Below, piece by piece: positions 48,237 to 58,664 of a stretch of 64,000 nucleotides of DNA. The stretch is from Cannabis sativa (taxonomy: Eukaryota; Streptophyta; Magnoliopsida; Rosales; Cannabaceae), in the NCBI RefSeq assembly GCF_029168945.1, contig NC_083604.1, forward strand, positions 31,863,686 to 31,927,685, given 5' to 3'. How positions within the stretch are numbered: the first letter of the stretch is position 1; each line of letters begins with the position of its first letter. The notes beneath the pieces were generated by a model. That model was not told the origin of the DNA and ran no database searches. It saw only the letters and a program-made list of their open reading frames with translations. The translations under genes were made by a program, and so were the position numbers.

Positions 48237-50371
48237 TGTAATGACCGCTCTATTAATTTGGATTAGTAAAGGCAATTAGCACTAATTTTTATTATTTTAT
48301 TATTATTTGTGAATTTATTTAATTGTGGACCCCAATATTTAGAAATAAATATTAGAGTTATAATTTCTCAATTCCGGAGATTTTATTAAACTCTAGGGGT
48401 ATTATTTAGTTTATATGTGGAATATAATATTTTTGTAATTTTTGTTCGGCGACAACGGAAAATGCGATGGATGGCTAGATTGGTCACATGGGTAAGTTTA
48501 GAACCTTATTTCTTAGTGGGGAATATTTTAGAGAAAATTAATTATCGGGTTTGAGCGGGGTTATGGGATTTGACCATTTTACTCCTAGTTTGGTGAAGCA
48601 TCTAAGTTTTAAGTTGGAGGGCATTTTAGTCATTTCCTTTATTGAAGGATAGGTGGCTGCCCTAAGAAGGTGACACCTAGCAATTTATTTCAGCAAGAGT
48701 TAAGCTTAGCCAACTCATTTATCTCATTTGAAGAAAAATAAGGAATTAGACATTTCATGAACTCTCTCTTTCTCTCTTTCTTTCGGCTGGAGCAATCATG
48801 GGGCAAGGACCAATTTTCTTTGCCATTTTTCTGAGTTTTCAGCAAGGATTCAAGGGGGGAAATCAATCTAAGGTAAGCCCTAATGGTCTCTTCTCTAAAT
48901 TTCAAGTTTTTAATTAGTTTAAGTAGTGAAATTGTAAATCATGGGCTGTTAGGGTTAGAGTTGTTTGAATTTCGGATTCTAGGGTTAGTTTGAGTTAATT
49001 TAAGTTCCTAGTAGCTGGTGTAGTGTTTGATTGTAAGTTTTATGCAACTTTGAGCTTTGAGTTCAAAGCTTTGGGCTTTAATGGCAACTTGGGTTTTGAT
49101 GGATTGTTCTGTGAATTACTGGCTGGAAATTATTGTTTATGCCCTAAATAGGAGCTCTGGAAGGTTTCATGGCAATTGGTGAAGAATTGAGCAACAAATG
49201 AAGAGTTTGGGAAATACTGGTGCAAACCGACTAGCCGGTTTGCAGTGCCACAAAAACCGGCTAGCCGGTTTTGGCAGGGTTCCCCGGGCCTTTCATTTTC
49301 TCAATTTTTGCCATTTCGGTGCCTCGGTTGGATGTTTCCCCATTTCCAGAGTTAGAATAACCCATTAAGAGCATAGCAGAACCTAGGGTTTTGGTTTTGG
49401 ATTTCCCGTGATTAGGGTTTTGAATCATGTAACTTACCCAGTTTCAAAATGTGATTAGGGCATCCATCTAGCACGAGATTTCCGTTCGTGCCTGGCCAAA
49501 GACGTTTGAATTCGGAAAACAGGTAAGAACTGAATATAACGTGTGATGTAAATATCTGGGTGTATGTATATGTATGATATATATATGCATGCTATGTGTA
49601 TCCTTGTATGTGTTTGGGTGATATCATAGCGACACAACCATTGTGTTTGCTCAGAAGATGCATCGTACTGGTTAAGAGTGTTATTCACCCTGGAAAGTAT
49701 GTTTTGGTACTATCATAGCGACACAACCATTGTGTCGGTTCAGCAGTACAGGCATCGTACTGGTTAAGAGTGATATCATGGCCAATCATACTTTCGGATG
49801 TTATTGATGCTATCATAGCGGCACGAACATAGTGCTGGTCCTACAACACGATTATAGTGTTAGTAGGAGTGATATCATGATCAGTAGCACAAGCAGTTAG
49901 AACGTTCTTGCTCATCTGTTAAGCCCTGTAGATAGGTGTATGGGCGCCTATTTACAGGTCGGAATTTATGTGATATGTTATATGCATTTCTTACTGAGTC
50001 TGTCGACTCACAGTTTCTACTTTCATGTGTAGGTAAAGGAAAGGCGAAGGCTGAACAGGAGTGAACCTGAGCTCGGTGAGATTGTACATGTCAAAGCAGC
50101 GCGACCTGGAGTGTTCGGTCTCGGGACATCTGGGGATTTTTATTTTGGTAGTCGCTGTGCGACCTGTAATAAATGTATATTTTGAAAAGTTAATTTTACA
50201 AAGTTTAAAATCGGGATCCCGACACTTGTAAATATTTTATTATATTACAAAGTTTAATATTTAATGCAAAAATTTTAATTTGACACGTTTTTCGAGAAAC
50301 TTCTTTGATTAGCAAAGATTGCACAATAATTGAAAAAGCACTGTAGCGTGCCTTAGCATTAGGGCGTTACA
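48237..50371 (+). mobile_element. GS: solo gypsy LTR in M3 leader
   Basis: 2135 bp, TGTAATGACC to GGGCGTTACA. It carries the same landmarks as the GB LTRs (TGAGTCTGTCGACTCACAG, AGATTGTACATGTC, GGGATCCCGA), so it belongs to the same broad lineage. It has no internal region. Flanks are GTAAT and ATAAT, a duplication with one changed base. Orientation follows the shared landmarks. Confidence 0.88.
49619..49885 (+). repeat. tandem array in GS LTR, three units
   Basis: Units start at about 49621, 49711 and 49811 with TATCATAGCGrCACrAaCAT; the first two continue to CATCGTACTGGTTAAGAGTG. The third is more diverged. The array lies about 110 bases upstream of the conserved TGAGTC hairpin, the same place as the different arrays of GB1 and GB2. 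Confidence 0.8.
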
Positions 50372-53341
50372 ATAATAATTTCCAATAAATATTTAGAAAA
50401 ATATTCAATTTAAGTTGTTACAAAATTAATTTATATTAATTTACAACTCAAATTTAATTTTCTATAAATATATATTGCATTTCAAAAAATTAAAGTATTC
50501 TAGGACACAATTTTCGAAAATGCATGTTAAAATAAAAAATTAATCCTGAAAAAATTATTCTAATTTAATGTTGGCCAAAAATTAATTAATAAAATTAATT
50601 TACAACAAAAAATATAATTTTCCTACTTAATTAAATATATAAGAAAAATTTCAAATATTTAAGTATGATGATGAAAATCAACTTAAATATTAATTTTCTA
50701 TTTAATTAAATACACTAAAAAAATACTTCAACCAAAAATATCATCTATCTAGATTTTCCTTTTGACTAATTAATTCAATTTCTAATAATATACTTTAATT
50801 CAATTTATTTTAATTAATCGTTAAATGAAAAAATTATTGATTTAAGTTGGTCCAAAATTAAAATAAATAATTTACAACTTTAATCTATTTTTCAAATAAA
50901 ATTCGAAATTCCAGCATTTAAGAAATGCAATTTCAAAATTTGATTAATAAAATAAAGAAAAAATATATTTTGAAAATTATTTAAATTTAGTTGAAAAAAT
51001 AAATTTCAACTAAAAATAATTTTCTATTTAATTAAGTGTCATGAAAAAGAAATATTTAAGTATGATGATGAGAATCAACTTAGATATTTAGTTTTCAAGT
51101 TAATTAAATTCAAGAAATAAATAATTAAGTGTAGAGAAGGCTTAATTATTAATCTCTAGTTTAATACTAGGAAAAATATACTTAAAATAAATTGTACCAA
51201 AATTAATTATATAAATAATTAATTTCACAACGTATAATATTGTCCTTTTAAATTAGAAATAATAAGTAGTCAAGAAATAACCATCTAGAAAATATCTTAT
51301 TTGACTAAGTATCTTTTCCACAAAATTTGAAAAAATATCTAATTTAGGTTGTATTAGAAAAAATCTAGAACCTAAATATTTTTTCAAATTTAAATTTAAT
51401 TAAATATCAAAAATTAAGTTGTAACCACTTAATTTGAAAATATTCCATTTTAAGTTAATATTCAAAAAGATATTAACTTAAAAAATATCTAAAATATTCC
51501 ATTTTAAGTTAATATTCGAAAAGATATTAACTTAAAAAATATCTAAAGAATCTTAATAACCAATGCCTAAAATTCCTCAACTTAATTTTGAAATTTTAAA
51601 TCCAAAAGATATTTAGATTTAAGTTGGTTAGTTGAAGATAACTAAATATCAACTTAAATAAGAATATTTAATGAAAAATTTAAATTAAGCTCCAGAAAGA
51701 ATCTAGATGGTTATAATTCTATATTTAGTTAAATACAAGAAAATACATATAGTTTAGCTTAGAATAAAAAATTCTTTAAACTATAATTTTCTTAAATTAA
51801 TTTCAAAATAAATGAAATTAATTATGTTGCTAATCAATTTTATTAGGTTAAACTAGTTTAATTAACCTAGTACAGTTATTCAAATCAGGAAAATGGGCCT
51901 TCACAATTGGGGTGGTTCATGTGAGGGGGTGCTGGGTTCAGTATGTCGTACCCACTACTATGGCTTCCAACTCTCACTCAAGGCCCAAAAGAGAGGAATT
52001 TAACCTTAATAAGAACAACTGTTATTAATTGAATAGGCCCAAAAACTAAATGGGACTAAATAAATTCTATCAAGAACTATGATAATTTATTTTAGCAACA
52101 GCAACCTATATGCATCTATAATAAAATTAAACACATAGGCTCACACAGGCACACTTTGGATGGGTCCTATCATGTTGCTAGGTCATACACAGATGAAAGA
52201 AGATTGTAAATATACCTGTTACAAATTATTAACTTGCTCAAGGGAGCCATCAGATCATTAGATCTGGCAAAAAGTAACCATGGCTATTTGCAATCAAGTA
52301 ATAATAGGTTTTGAAAACTTACACACAAGGTAAAACACATACTCCTGCAACAAGGTTAGCTGGATAGTTGGATGTAGGATTTATTTAATTTTAAATTAAA
52401 TAATTAATTTCGAAATTAAATTATTAATTAAAAAAAAAATTCAAAAATTTTAAAAAAAATTTGAAATAAAAATTTTGAAATTAAATTAAAATTTAAAGTT
52501 TAAAATTAAACCTACAATTTTGAAAAATTAGGTTTCAACCAACCTAAATATCATTTCAAAATTTGCTAACTAATTTTAAAATTTAAATGTTATTTTATAA
52601 ATAAAAATTAAATAAAAAATTCAAAAAGATAAATGAATATCTTTTTCAGATTTTAAATGTAATTTAAATAAATAAAATAACAAAATTTAAAAGTTAGCAA
52701 AATATCTTACACTTTTTTTAAAATTACATGATTATAGTTATCTTATTTTAAATTTAAATAAGGTCAAATTATTTAAAAAAAAATTTAAAATATTTAAATC
52801 TGACCTTAAATTTAAAAATTAGATAAGATATAATCAAATTTAAAAATAAGATAGATTATTAAGCAAATAAGATAGATACTAACTATTTTTAAATTCAAAT
52901 TACACTAATATCTTGAATTAAATTTAAAAAATATTAAATTAATTCATAATGATAATGAGAATTGAATTAGGAATAGTAATAGTATAAATATAGAACTACA
53001 CAAAAAATCGGAAGTTAATTCCATGAAAAAGCATGAAAAATCGAAGAAAAACGAAAAAATTGTGAGCTGTACGGACAGTTTTCGCGATCGCAGGAAAATT
53101 TCAGCACAACTCCGATTTTTCCGAATTTTCAAAAAATCATAATTAATTCAAATTAAATCGAAATTGAGTTCTGTAAAAAAAATAACTTGCTTAATTTTTT
53201 CCATACTATCCAATAAAAATAATTCCAGAAACAGAATCACAATTCTTTTTCACGAAAATTTACAAACATCAATCAATCATCAAATAACACTGAATACAAC
53301 ATGATCTTAGATCAATTAATTACCACGGCTCAGAGGCCAGT

Positions 53342-55239
53342 TGTCGGAATTTATTGTACCAGGATCTTAGATCTACTCACAAGTATGTTGTTTAACACCC
53401 TAAATATGAACTTTTTAAAACGATGAAATAAACACGTATAAAGTTTAAGAAACCTTACATTGGTTGCAGCGGAATATAATGACTCCTTCCGTTCAGATAT
53501 CTAGCCCTTGATTCCTTTCTGTAGCAGAGCATTATCAATATCTGAACCTGGATCTCTTTCTCTGAATCTTTGATGCTGAAACCTCCTTCTTGCTGAAAGT
53601 CTTTCTTCACGATCTTCCTCACTATGATTGAGGTATCACTTGCTGTGTGTGGGCACTACTCATACACTAAGAATTTCAAAATCTCAATGAGGAAGAGAAA
53701 GAGAGTGGGTTCGGCCAAAGATAGGGAGAGAGAAGGCTCAGGTTTTTCTCTGAAGAAAAAATAGAAAATTTAAGTGTAATTTTCCTAAAGCCTTCACTAT
53801 CTATTTATAGCATTCCACTAGGGTTAGGTTTGAATTATTTGGCATTAAAATAATGAAAATATCAGTTTAAATTTCCTACAAAAGTGGCAGACCCTATACT
53901 AGTGGATTTGGGCCTCACTTTTTGCAATTTTGCAGTTTTACCTTTTCTGCATCTGATTTTCTCAAAAACGCCAATTTTCTAATTCAACCATTTAAATGCC
54001 AATTCTAACTATTTAATAAATATAAATAATTATTAAATAATATTGTCATTTATCATATTTATTAATTGAACCATACAAAGTATCATAATTAACAAATATG
54101 CCCCTATAAACTCTTTCTTTACAATTTCGCCCTTACTTAGTGAAAAATTCACAAATAGACATAGTCTAAATTGAGAATTATAACTGATTAATCAAAACCA
54201 ATTATATGAGTCTTACAAGCAATATTATCTCAACTAGTGCGGGGACCATGGGTCTATATAACCGAGCTTCCAATAAGTAGATCAAGAATTTATTACTAAA
54301 ATTCACTAACTTATTAATTCTTCGTTGAATCCACGCATAGAACTTAGAATTGCATTCTCAGTTATATAGAATGCTCTATATGTTCCACCATATAGACACA
54401 TCATTAGTTATCCATTGTTATAATCCTAATTTGATCACTGATCCTCTATATGAATGATCTACACTGTAAAGGGATTAAATTACCGTTACACCCTACAATG
54501 TATTAATTCCTTAAAACACTTGACCCCGTATAAATGATATTTCAGCTTATGTGAAATGAGTACTCCACCATTTATGTTCATTTGGTCAAGCTCGAAGGAG
54601 ATCATCCTTTGCTTACTATTCGCCAGATAGAAGCTATAGATTCCATGTTTATGATAGCACTCCCACTCAATTCCACTACCGTGTTCCCAAAATGTACGTA
54701 TCATCCTGACCTAAAAGTAGGCTTAACTAACAAATCAAAGAACACGAATAGCCTGTCAAGATTGAGCCTAATCATAACAGGATTAAGAACATTTGATCTA
54801 GGATCAACTAGGCGATATTGACTTGATTAGATATTACGGTAAGTTTAATAAATCTAAGTCAAAGTTCAATATCGGTCCCTTCCGATGCATACTCCATGCA
54901 TCCAACTTGAGCTTTACTTTAACCAATGCTCTGGAAAGAACATAGCACTTCTCCAAATGCAAGTAAACTCTGTTGTAGATTATCATATCAGTAAAACCCT
55001 ATGTCTGATAAATCTAGGAAACTTTATTCACATAGTCATGTTTACTTTCCAATGTGTTGACGGCACAATAAACAGGATCAAGTATGTGAAAAGGTTTCAG
55101 ATTAATTTATACATTATGTACATATAATCATGAAATAAATCATGTGAACCATGCAACATTAAATGTTATTTCTGATCTATATTAATAAGTAAATCTGATT
55201 ATATTGAAATGAGTTTTATTTATTGCATAAAACCCAACA
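53342..55239 (-). repeat. M3 5' LTR
   Basis: 1898 bp, TGTCGGAATT to GCATAAAACCCAACA on the plus strand. Minus-strand TATA box at 53802-53809. Confidence 0.93.
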
Positions 55240-56150
55240 GCCTCACTATTTATAGGGCTAGTAAGCTAGGAGAGGAAGAATTTCCCCTCTCGTCACAATG
55301 CGTATAAACAAAAAGATCGTGGGATCAATGATGAGTACAAAGATCGTGGGATTGATGCTGAATAAACTAATAGTGGGATCGTGTGTATGCCATATCCCTG
55401 TAATCTGATCCCTGAGTTATTGGGATTTTGTTGATGACTCACAATGTGAAAGCTGAATTCGCTAAGTGTTGGTTGCTCTGCGCGGATTGCTAATTGCTTT
55501 GCTCTGGGCATGCCAGCGAGGCATCCTGCTCGGACTATGCTTCCCGAGCAGATGCTCCAAGTGGATTCCACGTGTCACCATTCATGCGATGCCACGTCAG
55601 AGTGTAAAAATTGGGATAAAATTTGCCCCACAAGTCTGTACGGGACTTCCGAACTCACGTGTAGACTTCATCCGAGCTGCTTCTGCCCTTGGATGGGGAC
55701 ACGTGTCAAGCGCGACCGTCCGAGACTCGATGTGTGGCTGACTGGGCATCCCTTCAGTTTTCGGCTAATAAATGTTTTGACAATTAATATTTCAAAATCC
55801 GATTTTCTCTCTCCAGGGCTGACGGCTGCACTTTATTATTTTTGATTTCCCATATTCACTTTTAAGGAGGGAATCTGAGGCGTCTGAGGTTTCTTTGAGA
55901 TGATTACCTCTTTTCGTGACTTGCCTATAAATATCAAACAACGTTGGCACATAAGCTCATTTTCATCACCCTTCTTGGCTTCAAAGTTGCTGAAGTGCCT
56001 TCATCAAAGCTGCTTGTTGGATTGACGTTGCTCCAATCCAGAAATCTGACTCTTGAGTAAGTTTCTGATTTCCTTTATGCTTATCTTTGCATGTTTATAT
56101 TTCGAATGGACCTTCGACTTTGCTGTAGAAAATATCTAGGAAGCCCTAGG
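55240..56150 (+). promoter_or_regulatory. U, right part: promoter-like unclassified repeat
   Basis: No gene is recognisable. It contains a 26-bp imperfect direct repeat (AAGATCGTGGGAT..., 55313-55365), three CACGTG G-box cores (55569, 55666, 55700), a TATAAATA at 55926-55933, and downstream a splice-donor-like TGAGTAAGTTTCTG near 56055. It looks like the promoter half of an LTR or of a transposon, reading rightwards. Gypsy GB1 begins at 56151 and cuts it off; the continuation may lie outside the window. Confidence 0.45.
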
Positions 56151-58387
56151 TGTAAAGATGCTTAGTTTAATTTGGAAATTAGCCGTCAATTATGTTTAAT
56201 TACGAAAATTATTTATAGATATTTAAATAATTATTTATGCTGTTATTATTGAATTCTGAAATGCATTTTATGTCATATAGTGAATTTCATAATTTTGCAT
56301 TTCCGGTGCCCGGCAACATGGAACTCGGTGTTTGGCTCAGTAAAATCACAACTTAGTATGTTAGTATTTTGGGACATTTTATTAGACATTTGGAATGTCG
56401 GGAGTGGTCGGGAATTTAGAATTTCCCAAAATACCCTTTTAGTACCCTTTATGTTATTTTAGTGTGGAGGGGCAAAATGGTCATTTTAACCCAATGTTAT
56501 TTTGTCCTTTAGTGGACTTAGTTTTGTGAAAATATTTGATTTATTATTGATATATTGGCTTAAATGAGTATTTGAAAACTTTTTAAATTGATTTATTATC
56601 AAGCTTTCTCCCTCTCTCTTTTCGGCCCTCCTTGAGCAGCAAGGAATTGGAGGTTTTCTTGGTGATTCAAACTCTTTTTAACAAGATTTAGTGATCTCTA
56701 ATTGTTGGTAAAGTTTCTTCATCTTTCTTTTATGTTTCTTGGAATTTTTGAAGAGAAATGATAGGTTGCATGCTTAGTTTTGATTCATAGTTGCTGCTGT
56801 GTTTTTGATGTTGTTTACAGAAGTTTAATCTTGATTGATTGAGTTGAATAGAGCTAGTTTGATGCATGTTATTTGCTTTGATTCAAGCTTGGAAGTTTTT
56901 ACTCAAAATTATAGTTTTCAAAGAAAAATGAAGAATGTTGTTGTTGTTGCTGTGTAAATATGTTTTCTGGGGTTTTATTATGTTCAAATAGGTTGAGTTA
57001 TGCATGATTTAGTGGCTGTTTGGAGGTTTAGTCAAGTTTTGAGTTTTTGAACTCAATCTTGAACCTCCAATGGTGAAATGTATTTCTGTGCTTGAAGCTT
57101 GATTCTATTGCTTTGGTTATGTTCTTTGGGGTATATAGAACAGGTCTGGAAGGTTTGGTTTGGTTTGGATTTGATTTGGTTGAGTTTTGGAATTTTGCAT
57201 GATTCCTGCGAGGAACGGGGATTCCGGATGTGCAACCGGAATTCCGAATGAGGTTCAGGAATTCTCAGAACCAGAATTTCGGTTGCAGAACCGGTCTGCC
57301 GGTTGGGGGATTTTCAGGAACCCTAGTTTTTCTCGTTTTTATGTTATTTGGGGTATTGCCATGTTTTTTATCGATAGGGAAACTTTTAGTTTCTAGTTTA
57401 CGTTCCCGGGAAGTGATTTAGCGTATCACTTATCAGTGTTGTGATTGTTATGGTTTATAGGAGCCTGTAAACCGCCGTGCAGTTCGTTCCACTCAGGTTG
57501 ACCGGCACACGTGAATTCAGAATCGAGGTAAGATTAGTATAACAGTATGCATATATATTACATGTTTAGCATGCATGTTAGGAAGCCTGTTAGATTATAT
57601 TCGATATGTATGTTGCCTTCGTACCATCCGACCATATCACATCGGTTAGGCTAGAGTATGACTAACAACTGGAGTATGACCAGTATACGGAGTATAGGTT
57701 GATTCTAGGGTTGGTGGCACTGTGCTATTTGACCGTATCACATCGGTTAGGCTAGAGTATGACTAGCAGCTGGAATATGACCAGTGAACCGAGTATAGGC
57801 TGATACTGTAACACATCGGTTAGGCTAGAGTATGACTAGCAGCTGGAGTATGACCAGTGAACTGAGTATAGGCTGTTACTTTGTCAATAGTACTGTCGTA
57901 CGAACGTTCCGGACTCAGTATCGTGTGGGACACGGCAGTTAGGGTTGTGGTCAGGGGTATGGGCGTCTGATCATAACCCGGGATTTATGTATGATTATGA
58001 TTTATGCTTTTCTTACTGAGTCTGTCGACTCACAGTGCTATGTTTATGTGTAGGTAAGGGCAAGGCCAAGGCTGAGGAACCGTAAGAGCGAGCCGGTGAA
58101 GATTGTACATGTCTGGGCGGTTAGGCCTGGAGCGTACGATCCTCGGGACAGCAGTGCTTTTTGTAATTAGTCGCTAGGCGACAAGTATTTTGTATTACAC
58201 AGTAACTTTTGTAAAGCTTTTTGTAAATGGGATCCCACAGTATTTTGTATGAAATATTTTATAAGTTTAATTAAAAAGTAAAAAATTTTTAATTAATCAC
58301 GATTTCCATAAACCTCGTTGATTAGCAACGAGCTGCACAGTACGTTTAAAAATCACGTAATACGCCTATGCTAGTTAGGGTGTTACA
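56151..58387 (+). repeat. GB1 5' LTR
   Basis: 2237 bp, TGTAAAGATG to GGGTGTTACA. Has AACCGG-TCTG-CCGGTT at 57289-57304, a tandem array at 57635-57880, the TGAGTC-TGTC-GACTCA hairpin at 58017-58032 and GGGATCCC near the end. Confidence 0.92.
57635..57880 (+). repeat. tandem array in GB1 LTR, three units
   Basis: Units of about 70 bp start near 57636, 57736 and 57809 with CACATCGGTTAGGCTAGAGT and end GAGTATAGG followed by TTG or CTG. The first interval is longer by a spacer of about 28 bases (GGGTTGGTGGCAC...). Confidence 0.85.
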
Positions 58388-58390
58388 ATT

Positions 58391-58406
58391 TGGTATCAGA
58401 ACCGCC
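58391..58406 (+). promoter_or_regulatory. GB1 primer-binding site
   Basis: TGGTATCAGAACCGCC, three bases after the LTR; one base off the initiator-Met complement TGGTATCAGAGC. Confidence 0.85.
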
Positions 58407-58664
58407 AGGTTGTCTTCCGAAGATCGTCACGACATGTACAATCATCATCAGCAGTTAGCTCGTTCTACAGTTCAGTAAGGTTTTATTGCTTTAGTAGTTT
58501 ATCAAATTATTATGAAATAAGAAAAGCCTGATAGGAAGCATGTTAGTAGCGTGATAGTAGAATAGGCGCATGTTTTTAATTTTTCAAATTAAGCGGCATT
58601 AGTAAGCTCTTGTTGATCATGACCTGATGTGCCAACTCTTTGTTTTGCAGGTTGTTCAGACTAG

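Larger units (their letters stand above)
47361..53327 (-). other. M3 untranslated leader, interrupted by a solo gypsy LTR
   Basis: Reversed family leader. It includes the paired motif at 47668 and 47779 (GTCCCGGTAGGCGAGAGTC), a third weaker copy near 47870, the duplicated hairpin (51452-51533), the conserved complex block (51890-52380), long AT-rich tracts, and a short GC-rich remnant with GCGATCGC at about 53063-53115 in the place of the hairpin island. No gene. 48237-50371 is foreign. Confidence 0.8.
42906..55239 (-). mobile_element. M3: minus-strand copia element, internally deleted
   Basis: Both LTRs (42906-44803 and 53342-55239) are 1898 bp and very similar. Between them, minus strand: primer site at 53328-53339 (one base off the family form), leader, integrase and RNase H scraps, and a polypurine tract. 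No gag and no open pol: a dead, internally deleted relative of M2. A solo gypsy LTR lies in its leader. The flanks are CATGC and GCCTC, not a clean duplication; losing CAT from a right-hand CATGC copy would explain it. Confidence 0.9.

Noticed and set aside
55926..56150. A host gene promoter and first exon with intron donor.
   Set aside because: No coding exon follows before GB1 starts, and the left part of U begins exactly at a break in M2, as a mobile repeat would.
57635..57880. CRISPR-like array.
   Set aside because: Units are 70-100 bp, adjoining and diverged, with no short identical repeats separated by unique spacers; they lie in a plant LTR.
58391..58406. tRNA gene suggested by TGGTATCAGAGC.
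   Set aside because: Only the complement of a tRNA 3' end is present; no cloverleaf. It is a primer-binding site.
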